Assembly: GCF_025612915.1 (NCBI RefSeq)
Contig: NW_026441662.1
Location: 1-64,000, forward strand
Origin: Magallana angulata
Taxonomy: Eukaryota; Mollusca; Bivalvia; Ostreida; Ostreidae
Direction of reading: 5' to 3'
Length of the DNA: 64,000 bases
A program made the translations under genes and the position numbers. The notes beneath the pieces are model-generated. The model had not been told where the DNA came from, did no database searches, and saw only the letters and a program-made list of their open reading frames with translations. Within the stretch, counting starts at the first letter, position 1. Every line of letters starts with the position of its first letter. Below are positions 50,401-61,372 of the stretch, in pieces.

Positions 50401-51713
50401 ACCATTACCGCTGTAGTTAGGCGTAAAATGGCCATGTATGATGGTAAACTTAATAAACACTGTTTAAACAATTACAGTGAGATATAAACTTGGTTGGTCT
50501 CGTTATCAAATCTTGTGAAGCCCAAAGGAATACATAACACAGTTAATGTATTTTTTCTGCAATGCTTGCTACATGTACCTTCATACTCTCATGAACTACC
50601 GAAAAAAAAGCATTTTAATGTTTTAAAAAAATGTTTAAAAATATGATGCTCTTACATGTGTACTAAATAAAAGAACTGATACATAATATCCAAATTAAAT
50701 CAAACATTCAAAATATGTTTAATACTAAGGTGTGATTGTTCTCTTTTATGTACTAGATAAAATAACTGGAAGTAAAAATAAATCGTAAATATATTAGATT
50801 TGCATTTTTTGGCACTTTTTATAGAAATAAATTAAGCATGAACATTAATACACATGTATAATTTAATTCAATACACAATAGTTTTTGCACATAATTTTTT
50901 ACAAGTGCACATTTTCACATGTACACATGTATTACATTTACATGTTTTGTATATTAACAACGTAAAAATTTACTTTTTAGAAAAAAGGAATTTGCGGTGA
51001 ACTAAGAATAAAAAACAGAGTTTATTATTAAGTCAGAACAAGAAAATATCAAACAATATATGATAATTTTATAACTAAATTTTCTATTCTCAAAAATACA
51101 AGACCTTGCTACCTAAATTTGATGAACATGTTGGATTTAATAATCCATTTGAATGTACAGTAAACGTTTTATTCTGACAATTTTAGACGAAGTTAAATTC
51201 TGTACACAGTTAATTGCACATATCAATGTTAAAACATTCTCTATAAATTAGTCATTTATTCTGCAAAGAGTTATCTTTCTTAATATAGAGTCAAATATTA
51301 TGTACTTCGCATTTGGAGCTTACATGCTGCATAAATAATTCAAAATTAAATATCCATTTAACAAATGATCATCATTCAAAATTATATCATACATTTTAGC
51401 AACACACACACAAGCTTTTGAATATTCATAGCAACTTAACCTTTAAATTTAAGAGAAATATTGACATTTCATCACAGACTATTTCTAAAAGATTTAAAAT
51501 TCCAGCATGTATTAGTGCATGTAGTATCCCTTTCATGGTATAGAAGAGAGGAAAGGAGGGCAGACTTATCATGACATTCCATCAAAATTATATGCCATCA
51601 AATTAAAATACTTGTTGTCTTTTAAGTATAAAGAAATTAATTATGGTTAGCACTAACAAAGTGTTGGAGAATGTCCATACAGTCATCATTTTTATACAAT
51701 ATACAGGAGACAT
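50401..51713 (-). other. CLN3 3' UTR and downstream sequence (right)
   Basis: Mirror of 3838-5149. It contains the same candidate polyadenylation signals on the minus strand and no coding feature. Confidence 0.6.
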
Positions 51714-53671
51714 TCACATTTTCAGATTGAGTGAACGTATATGGTTGTGAGCTGGAATGGAGATCGCACCAGCGATAGAAATTCCCACGGAGTCAGCAAT
51801 AGTAGCAGCTGCCAGGCTAAATTCCTTGAATTCTGCCTCAATCTGTAATAGAAACCTCAAAATGAAATAAAAACATATCATTATTAACTTTCAAAACATA
51901 AAAACCCTGGTTCAATTTTACTGAGGCACTTTCAATGTTGTTTGTTTATAATTTATATGCCTTATAATTCTCAAACTTTGTGTTACTTTGAAAATTGAAT
52001 AAATCATAATAATGTCTCATTTAAACTATGAAGAATGTTTAATTGGAAAATTACATTATGAAGATAAAAATAATGCATAATTTTTCTTTATTTAAAAACA
52101 TTGGTTTTGCTCTTTCTTTGTAAATCTAATTTTGTTGTTTCTTTCTTGAAAATGCTTCTAAACAATGTGCACCACTAAATATCTGATCCACTGAAATTGT
52201 ATCTTGACACTAAAGTACCACAAATAAAAGAATTATATCCGCAATATAATTTTAATCAAAAATACATAACAAAGTTGACCAGCATTTAGAAGTACTATAT
52301 ACATGTACTTACATCCTCTGAGATCTTGTAGAACGTATTGACAAAGGCGGCTCCCCCCAAAAGTCCCTCAAACAGGACAAGGGCGAAGATGATCCAGATA
52401 TTGGGGATGAACCGCAGAAAGACTTGGGCTGTGAGTATTGCAACATTAACACACTGCAAAAAAACAAATTGAATTTAAAAGTCTAAATGGTTTGTTTTCT
52501 CTTAATTGGTAAGCACAGTTTTTTTAGCCTCCGACAAAGTACATGTATTTTAAATAGTTGAGGTGTTCCCTTTTAAAGCTGATTGGTCCAATTTTATATA
52601 AAATTTTGTGACCGCTTTTAAACAATGGTTATGCTAAATATGTGTATAATAATTAATATAAGACATTGCAGTAGTTTTCTTGGTCAGTTAAGCCATATTA
52701 CAATGATATAAATGATGTACAAATTTTGTTTTAAAAACAAACGAAACAAAAGGTACCACGTTGTTTCATCACATATTGAAAGTTGCCCCTAAAATTTAGG
52801 CGACTGCATGTATGATTGTTTTACGACTTTGACATTGCTATAAATAAAGGTCAAAATGTTTTGGCAAATCAAAAGAAAAAAAAAACCTGTGTACATTTTG
52901 TTCACTAATATTTCTGAAGTTTGTTTTGTTTACAATCAATGCATATCATGCGAGTTGAATAAACCTGATCATTCCGGTCACAAAACCAAATGGTTCCCTT
53001 TTCTAAACATTACCATGATGCAGTTTGGTTTGTTTTTTTGTATGCCTATAAAGAAATTATTTCATTTACTTTGAAAGGAGACCGACTCTGCTGGTGTAAA
53101 TAGGCGAAAGTCTATAACTTTCTAAGATAATTGGTTTGTAAGGAAATTTTATTATCAATAAATGTAATAGCGAAAAAATCAGACCATGCAGTTTAAACTG
53201 GAAATAATTAACTCATTGACGTATACAAAGATATAAAAAAATTTAATGTTGCCATCTTCAAAGAAAAAAGTCAAACTCAGACATAGTTTTATCACAAACA
53301 TTGTCTCCTTCCTACCCCCTATTTGTCCTCTCTTTTTTTGGTGCTTTGCTCACATTCCTTTACTTCTTGCTCACATTTATTTTGTTCTCTCTCATTCCGA
53401 AAACATCTTCTTTGTGCATCTCTTTAGAGATCTATCTCTTTCTTTATGTACCTCTCTTTCTATTCCTACCCTAATCTCCCGCTCTCTCTCTCTATTTGTA
53501 ACTACCCCCTCTCTCTCTCTTTGTAACTACCCTATCTCTCTCTCTCTATCTCTCTCTCTCTCTCTTTGTAACTACCCTCTCTCTCTTTGTAACTACCCTA
53601 TCTCTCTCTCTCTCTATCTCTCTCTCTCTCTCTCTTTGTAACTATATATACCCTCTCTCTCTTTGTAACTA

Positions 53672-53709
<38 letters not shown>

Positions 53710-55942
53710 CCTGTAACACTGGAAGAGTCCACAGTTTGTTGATTTTGAACACATTGACAGATGACCTGGAGATGAACACGCCTAACTGGTAGTCCACTTG
53801 ATACCTATCGACATAAGAAACAGTCATATAAAACTAACCTGGTACTGCTTTTTCTTGTATGACGATTTAATTCCAAATTTTGGGAAATGATCAAAACACT
53901 TACCATCTATACTGTTCTTTCTCAGAGAGCCAAATGTGATTAAAATACAGAAGTTCATACTGAAATATTCAATTACCATCATTTTATTGAACAGCAAAAT
54001 GGTTAAAAAAAACACTTACAAGGCACAGAGTTATCCGTCATTTAAAACCTTATTGAGGCTTAAAGCGCTTTTAAACAAAAATTGTTCATTGCATTTTGTC
54101 ATAATACATAATATAATTATAATTTTAAAAAAAATTGAATACTGGTTTAAGAGAAATAACTTTTTTGGTTTCAAAGCTGCATGGAGAAGTTTAAAAGTAT
54201 TTTTTTTTTTAAAGTGCATTAACAACATTTTTGCTTTGCATTTTGTCATAAAACATTTATACCGTAGTTAAAAACCTGGTTTATGTGAAATAATTTTTTT
54301 GGTTTCCAGCTGTGTGGAGAAGTTTCAAAGTATATTTAAATGTACTTACTAATCCCTGATTAATAAAGTATTCAGCGATGTACACTAAACACAGAGGTAT
54401 CATGTATTTCATCAGTGGCTATAAATAAAACAGCTGTTTGAATGATAGTAAGTAATACACAGACAATCATGCACGTTATATATACATAATATTCAGTCAT
54501 AAATTAAAATTATTCCGATTTTAAAATTTCTTCAAATTATATTCATCTTTTTTTCATCTGGATGTTTGATGTTTGCCCTATGACTTGTATTCAAGGCCAT
54601 TTGATTAGGTCACCTCATATTCCATTTCTTGCTAAATTATTGTACACATAGCAAGAACACGACATTGTATAATTTCAAATGACTTACTTTTAAAAGGAGT
54701 AATTTTTCTTTCAATGTTAATCTTCCTTTTATTTTATCTGAAAAAGAAAAACAGCAGTATAAATTGAGGGTCCAAGTCTGAGGTTTCAGATCAAAAGTTG
54801 TTCTTAAAAAAAAATTGAACCAACTACATATATTATTTTACATTTTCCATGTCTTTGCCTGTGATAACAATACGTATTGATTTTGTACTAAATAACCCAT
54901 AACTTTAAATGAAGCCAAACTGAGGCGCCAGTGTGGTTTGCTTAATTATATTCAAATATTAAATCGTACGATGGTTTAAAATTATATAAATATAAGTAAT
55001 AAGGAATCATTCTTTCAATATTATGAGGTGATAATTTCGGTCGGGGCGTGATCAAATTTATCATAAAGCCTTTCGGGCTTTATTGGATTTGATCACGCCC
55101 CGACCAAAATTATCACCTCATAATACTTAAAGAATGATTCCTTATTCCTTATGTAATACATGCACATGTAACATCAATCAATAATCAGCAAAATGTTAAC
55201 ATTTCCTGTATGTATATGTCTTTATTTCAATGTTTTATGCTAACCCATCAATTTTGCAATAATATTCGATCTAGTAATAGATTTACTCTATCTTCTTTAT
55301 TTGATGAAGCGATGAACTGAATCCTGTATCTACAATATGTATATGCAGATTTGACGGTGGACTGTATACACAGCAGCTATTTACTCATCATTTAATATTA
55401 AATTTTGTAAACAGCCGACTAAAACAATCTTTGCTTGCAAGAGTTTTGAATCTGCTTCTCCCCTAATGTGAAGTAGAAAGAGAAGTGGATTGAAAACCCT
55501 TGGCTAGTGAAGATGGCCAAAAACTAAACCAAGGCGATGAATGCAAACAAACAAGTACATTTACATGACCATGCAATCAATTTACATATTTTTTTTTATG
55601 TAAAAAAGTTAACGATTGTAAGCAACAATTAATATTCGCAAGCAGTGGTAACACAAAAATCTTGATCAGGTTAACTTTACAATATACATGTATATCAAGA
55701 ATGTGATTTCTTAAAATCAAGATGGTGGATTCGCTTACCATCTGCATCTTCTGATTCTTTCAGCAGACTACTGGTGTCCTCACTGTATTTGACAATGTAT
55801 TCTTTTTGATAGAACTGTCTGGGTTTCTTTATCACAATAGAGAAGCTGAAACAGAATTAAAAATTATGATCAAGTCAATTTTGATGGCTTGTTCATATTG
55901 ATTGATATTAGATTTTAATAGATATCATTTCTGTCGAGGGTT

Positions 55943-56003
<61 letters not shown>

Positions 56004-56983
56004 AATAGTATGAAATTTTGTCTGAACAAAATATGGGGCATTGAAATATGTAACAGGAAGCATAAAACCTAGTTATTCCCTTTATCTTGTAATTGCACGG
56101 ACAACTGATATCACTTTTAAAAACCTGTAAACAATCATGGTCCTATTAAACAATAGCCAACCCTCACCAAATTCTTTAATCAATGTGACCTTGAGTTTAA
56201 TCAATATCTTTGATCTAAATCTTGTCACAAGGATGTTCAATAGTAAGGAGGAAGTTTAATAAAAATAAGTTATCAGAACATTGGATTTCTGCCCAGACAC
56301 AAAATGCAATGCCATATGTACCTGACATTGTGTATATATTAGGTTATACATTACCTGTACCTGTGTATATACAGTAAAACACGGTTATAGCGAACACGCT
56401 TATAATGAATTGACGCTTACAGCGAAGTGAATTTCATTCCCCAAGTCTCTTTTTCATGCTGTAAAATTGACGGATATAACGAATTACGGTTATAATGAAG
56501 TTAAATTGGCCGTCCCTGGGACTTCGTTATAAGCGTGTTTTACTGTACTGTGGAATCATTTTTATTTGTGGAGGTCAATGTTTGTGGGTAGCCAAAGTTG
56601 TCCTGGTTCATGGGGACGTAATTTCGTTGGTAGTGAAATCGAGATAATTTTAATAATTATTCAACAAAAATTGTGTATAGGTTCGAGGTGATGTAAATTT
56701 GTGGGCAAGGGTTACCCACGAAAGCCTGATATTGGTCCCCCACGAACAATGATGATTCCACAGTATTGGATTAATTATACATTACCTCTACCTGTGTATA
56801 TATTAGGTTATACATTATCTGTTCCTGTGAATAAATTACCTGATAAACATGAGGGCAGGTATGATAGTCATCACAAGTAACGTCTTTCTAGGTGACAGAC
56901 CGGCCGACGTCAAACCGGCGTACGGCAGAGCACCAATTATCCCAGCGCCACCAGTTCCCGACGAGTACGCTGATATAACATTC
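51714..56983 (-). CDS. CLN3: CLN3 (battenin), C-terminal eight exons, right copy, N-terminal exons absent
   Basis: Minus-strand exons in transcript order: 56840-56983, 55739-55845, 54688-54737, 54350-54418, 53904-53959, 53711-53804, 52313-52453 and 51714-51842. All junction phases agree, giving about 263 codons. The first exon carries the diagnostic run [20 protein letters not shown] followed by [13 protein letters not shown], matching human [13 protein letters not shown] and LTQAGLSPQQTLL. It begins in phase 2, so it needs an upstream exon. Human CLN3 has about 438 residues, so the N-terminal part (first membrane segments) is missing. No exon resembling it is visible up to 64000, and a different gene lies directly upstream. 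The cysteine near the C-terminus of the left copy is arginine here (HIRSLNLKM). This is either a truncated locus, a gene with a huge intron, or a misjoin. Confidence 0.92.
53465..53710 (-). repeat. GA-rich minisatellite at a CLN3 splice donor (right)
   Basis: Right-arm counterpart of 1847-2095, ending at the donor of exon 53711-53804. Unit number differs from the left arm. Confidence 0.9.
54991..55152. mobile_element. Fold-back MITE in CLN3 intron (right)
   Basis: Counterpart of 408-571 in the right arm, within the CLN3 intron between exons 55739-55845 and 54688-54737. Arms are about 70 bases and nearly perfect. Confidence 0.85.
55947..56000. repeat. (GA)n microsatellite in CLN3 intron
   Basis: About 27 GA units in the intron between CLN3 exons 56840-56983 and 55739-55845. 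Confidence 0.97.
56372..56545. mobile_element. pogo/Tigger-like MITE in CLN3 intron
   Basis: Ends CAGTAAAACACGGTTATAGC and its near-complement ending TTATAAGCGTGTTTTACTG, flanked by TA on both sides. The end sequence CAGTAAAACACG with TATAACGAA inside fits Tc1/mariner/pogo-type TIRs. About 174 bp, no coding capacity. Confidence 0.75.
56548..56763. mobile_element. TIR MITE abutting the pogo-like MITE
   Basis: Ends CTGTGGAATCAT and ATGATTCCACAG with TA on both sides. The interior has further inverted matches (GTGGGTAGCC against GGTTACCCAC). It shares the TA at 56546-56547 with its neighbour. Confidence 0.75.
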
Positions 56984-57118
56984 CTAAAACAAGGAATATT
57001 GTTATATTCAGAAGACTGATTGAAAAAAAAAACCAGCAATAATTGTATAGTATTTTTAGATAGATACTTAAGCTCAAATATCTTTAAAAATGTCAATTAA
57101 TGGATACAGAGCACATAC

Positions 57119-59607
57119 CTCCTTCTTTCTTTCATAGACTACTCTCTTTCTTTTCTGGTCTTGCAGCTTGTCTTTTTGTTGCAAGACAGCTTCTTGTCTT
57201 TTGGTGGTATAGTATCTTTTTAGTCACCTAGTTAAGTATAAAAAAAATTGTTTTCATTTGTATGTTAAACACATGTTTATACACACACCTCAATTTTTCA
57301 CAATCGTAATTCTTAACAGAAATAAACTGCAGTGAAATTATATATTAGCATAATTAAACTGCAGTGAGATTTAAAACGTGTATGGGTACGCGTACGTGTG
57401 TTAAAACTACACGTACACGTTTTTGTAATTTATCAGTTGAGATTTCTTAACTTGTAGGATATAAATGTGTACGTAAATCGACGCAGTTTTGTGACATGAA
57501 TTTATTTACTTAATTCCAAATAAATGGTAAATTTCTTATCAATTGTGACAGTCATGCAAATGAAGCTTAAAAATCTATAAATGTATCACAAGAATACATT
57601 CACTCATCAAAAAGATTTTATTTGTTGTAAAAAGCTACACATTTGTACTTACGTGTAGACGACACTCTACAAGATTAGAGAACGTGTAGAAACCATGTCG
57701 TCACAAAAACTGATGACATAATTCGCGAAGATATTAGGTGGTTCCCCTAATTCAAGTACATGTACCCGTACACGTTTGAAATCTCAACCTCTCTAATATT
57801 TATAGATATATATATATATTTTAACTTACACTGAATGACCTTTTCTTGGACATTTGTGTTCCAACCTTTTACAAATGTCATGATGTGGTTGGACATTGCC
57901 TCATTTTCACTTTCACGTACAATGCCTGTTAAAAAAAACATGTAAACAACTTTTACATTTTAATTGTGTTTTAAAAATTGATTGACTGAACTCATTACAT
58001 GCATGCAGAATAATTAAATTGAAAGCCTATAAATGTATTGATATATACATGCATACCCGAACACTAGGGGGTACATAGATCTGCTCATCTTTTTTACTTT
58101 CTCTTTCATCTTCTCTCTTTTCAACTCTTTTCAGCCTCTCCAAGATCTCTGCTTGTTGATCTAGCACAGTTTTAAGCATGCTTCTCAATGCTGTATTTGA
58201 AATAAAAACAACCAGATATAATATCTTTCTTAATATTGGTAAAAACTTAAAATTAAAACCAACATGCTTAAATGTTCATTAATGTTTGATTTGTATCATA
58301 GAGCATGTACTTTGATTACTTTACATTTTATGTTTTTATAATTTGATAATGACAGAGTGGACCCCCCCCCCTCCCCCCCAATCGGTTACTGTGCAGTGTA
58401 ACATAAAGCATTATAGAATATACGCCTCACTGGCGTCGGAAGCAAATTGAAAGTGGGGGGGCTAGACTAATCCTCAGAAATTTTGAGAAAAAAGTAATTC
58501 CCAAAATCATGGAAATCCTAATCCTAGGGGAGGGGGGGGGGGGTATACCTATACTTCCAACACAAAAAAAAATTTACTTACCCAAATTTTTTTTTCCAAA
58601 ATCATGAAATTCCTAATCCGTGGCGGGGGGGGGGGGGGGGGGGGGGCTAGCATGCTTCTAAATCTAACTTCTCAATCCTTCAAGGTAAATTTGGGAACAA
58701 TAATCTTTCCTGCCAGAAAAATTGGGGGGGCTGAACCCTATATCATTCTATGTTTCTAATGGTTAGGTATAACTTTGCAAAAAAAGTGGGGGGGGGGGGG
58801 GCTAAGCCCCTCCTAGCCCCCCCCCCCGGTTCCGACGCCTATGCGCCTACACGTGAGCACACATACCTTCACTGTGGACTGGAGTGTCATTGTTAGTCCG
58901 GATCCTTGAGTGATTTAACTCAGTTGGTGTTGATGGTTCTGACCTCGGTCTGTTGTCTGAAAGTACAAGTGAAAGTAGAAAACATTCGGAACACCTCGCA
59001 ACTATTTTTTCCGAGTGTTTGTTTTCGTATTTTATAAGCTAGAAAAGGTGTAAAAGGTACAAGTTGGAACGCGATTGTTTACGACAATACTTTGTTTACT
59101 TTTAAAAATTAGTTCTTACAAGAAAACTGATGGTTGTATTTGTTGCAATGCATAAATATAATTCGAAAATAAACTGTCAGCAAAAACATCTGATTAACCC
59201 GAGATTCCTCGAACAAACTGAATCACGGCGCGGCGCGGGGAAGCATCACATTTCCAACACGAATATATTGTACAAAGTAGCAAAATTTTCTAAGCTGTGT
59301 GTTCGGGGAAGCATCACATTTCCAACACGAATATATTGTACAAAGTAGCAACATTTTGTAAGCTGTGTGTTCGGGTAAATATCAAATATGTTAAAGTTAG
59401 GTTTACCTGAAAATCCACCTCGTCCTCTTGCTCTTCCTCTGTAGTGGAGTCGAAGTCAACCGGCAACCGACGAGATACCTTTTGGCGTTTGGATGGCGGG
59501 CGATACAGACTAGTACTGGCTGAGGTTGACGTCGAAGGACCAGATTCTTCCACGCTTTTCCCGTCAAAATTAATGCCATTCGAGTCAGAATCACAGCGCT
59601 GAGACAT
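57119..59607 (-). CDS. Unrecognised multi-exon gene, possibly decayed or partial
   Basis: Minus-strand exon candidates: 59407-59607 (ATG start, 67 codons, Ser/acid-rich, with KRQKVSRRLP and a CAG/GTAAAC donor), 58867-58956, 58057-58190, 57830-57925 and 57119-57227. Exons 2 and 3 join in phase to give EALRSMLKTVLDQQAEILER, then LKRVEKRED, a coiled coil. Exon 4 encodes SENEAMSNHIMTFVKGWN. The last candidate is rich in Lys/Arg/Gln (QKDKLQDQKRKRVVYERKKE). The phases of exons 1-2, 3-4 and 4-5 do not join simply with the obvious sites, so there are missing small exons, alternative sites or decay. I do not recognise the family. It may be a host nuclear protein or a second gene of the neighbouring transposon. 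Confidence 0.45.
58430..58842. mobile_element. Poly-G/C MITE with GGCGTCGGAA inverted ends (third copy)
   Basis: Ends CTGGCGTCGGAAGCAAA and GGTTCCGACGCCTAT. It shares AGACTAATCCTCAGAAAT and AAATCATG...AATCC blocks with the copy at 40056-40391, but is longer, with an internal partial duplication near 58560-58680. It lies in an intron of the minus-strand gene 57119-59607. Confidence 0.8.
59235..59374. repeat. 68-bp tandem duplication
   Basis: GGGGAAGCATCACATTTCCA begins at 59237 and again at 59305; two copies with few differences, in the first intron of the minus-strand gene. Confidence 0.92.
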
Positions 59608-60284
59608 TTTGGTTTTAAAATATAAGTAAAATGTTGAAAGCTAAACTGATGCTGTTGGATGTTCTGCTCCTACATGTATCTCTGATGTGGTTTTACCCGC
59701 AATCAAATTCCCGCGCAAGAAAAAGGGTTTGGCCGGAAATTTGGAGATGAAACATTGGTATGCAGGGCCCCCCATCTGAAACCCCCATCATCTGAAAGCC
59801 AGCTAGGTTAATGCCATTTTATCTGTGGATTTAAATTTTGCTGAGATTTTCATTATGCCTACCTCACTTTAAAAGGTAATTTGTATTTTATGAAAGAATG
59901 TAATTTTTTAAAATAATTTTGGAAGGACTGAATTATAAGTAATACAATGTCATTTAATGATGTGAGTGTGTGTGTTTCTGTGGATTGGGGGGGGGGGGGG
60001 GGGTTGAAGGGGAGCAGTTTGTGTTATAAATAGTGCTATAATTATATAATTTACTGTGATACAAATTGTTCTTAGATGTTTATGTATACATGTAACTATG
60101 ATTTATCATTTGATTGCTGTGTGGATAGCTTGATTAGGTTCTTTCCTTAATGTATTACTATATCAGTTGTGTGTACACACACTACTAAGACATATCTATA
60201 TATCTATTACACATGTGAATTATAGGTTTAATATCACTAAAAATTGAAAATATAATATCATGTAAATTTTATTCTTTAAGGAAC
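59608..60284. other. Upstream region of the minus-strand gene; poly-G
   Basis: Probably holds the promoter of the minus-strand gene near 59610-59750. A G homopolymer lies near 59988-60003. No other feature. Confidence 0.4.
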
Positions 60285-60634
60285 ATGGGCAAACATATTG
60301 CTGAAAATAGAAAGAAGTATAGGCAAAAGAAGCGTGAAGAAAAACGACGTAAGAAGCAGAAGCTGAAAAAAAATATTACATATCACAATATAATTGTTGC
60401 AATGCCTCATCCTGTCCGTACAAGTCATCATCTTCATCATCTTCAGGATCTTCCCTGTCACCATCATTGACATCTTCAAATTCATCAGACTCGTCATCGA
60501 TAGTAACAAAATCAAAGGCAACAGAAAACAGACCCCTGATTACGTTTACGTCAGATCCCCTGTATGTAAGATTTATGGAGTACACCATGTTAAAGAAAAG
60601 AGTAGCTGCTATTGAGGACAGAGAAAGTCGCTAA
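60285..60634 (+). pseudogene. Basic then Ser-rich frame beside the transposase (strand uncertain)
   Basis: The plus-strand frame starts MGKHIAENRKKYRQKKREEK and is very basic. It passes an A8 run (60366-60373), after which the coherent reading is one frame over: a run of serines, then FMEYTMLKKRVAAIEDRESR and stop at 60632-60634. Basic KxYRxKKR starts are common in transposon-borne proteins. The opposite strand has an uninterrupted acidic frame (60376-60588, ending ALQQLYCDM), so the coding strand is not settled. Confidence 0.35.
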
Positions 60635-60874
60635 CGGGGTAAGATGGTAAATACATGTATACTAATAGAAAAGTTGTCACTGCAGTGTGTTTAATCACTA
60701 TGCTAGTCTGATATATGAATAATGATAGTTTTTTTCTTCCAGAAATGGTTATCTGGGCTTTTAATATCAAATAATAATAAAGTAACATGATTTCATGATC
60801 AATTTTAATTTTTATTTATAAATAGCTATTGAAATGAGCTGTAAAACATATGGGCTTTTGATATGTACATGTAG

Positions 60875-61123
60875 GTGATCCTCATACCAGCTTGTCATGG
60901 AGAGGTGTTAATCCTCTAACCTGGCAGATTTGGAGAGGTGACCAATAGTGTCTACTATTTCTTTATAAGTACTAAGTTTTCGAGAATGTTTTATTAAACT
61001 TATAATCAAATTAATATACTTTATTTAATGTCTGATATATTAATCATGTGTGTGATCCTCATACCAGCTTGTCATGGAGAGGTGTTAATCCTCAAACCTG
61101 GCAGATTTGGAGAGGTGACCAAT
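60875..61123. repeat. Pair of 72-bp direct repeats
   Basis: GTGATCCTCATACCAGCTTG...GAGAGGTGACCAAT at 60875-60946 and again at 61052-61123, 177 bp apart, differing by very few bases. They lie just upstream of the transposase and could be subterminal binding repeats of the element or a local duplication. Confidence 0.88.
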
Positions 61124-61372
61124 TGTGCTAATTTTTCCTTATTAAGTACTTAGTTTTCATTTGAACGGCAGATAAAATTTATATAAAACTATCTAAATCA
61201 TGCTGATGGTTACTAAAATGAATTTTTTTTTACATAAGGTTTCTACTTTTGCTTTGCAGATCACTACATCAAATACAAATTACCGGATCACCAGGACCAT
61301 CGCAGATGATTGTCACATTGAACTTTCTTCAGTTAATGATGATATGAATATCTTAATAAGATTTTATATATT

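Larger units (their letters stand above)
40189..55557. repeat. Right arm of the inverted duplication
   Basis: Reverse-complement partner of 1-15686. Homology is visible to 55557 only because the window starts there on the other side, so the true outer end could lie further right. The inner end coincides with the end of the left contig at the gap, so the true inner end is also unknown. Differences between arms are scattered single-base changes, homopolymer lengths, microsatellite lengths, a ~23-bp indel near 42210/13680 and about two array units. Confidence 0.95.
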
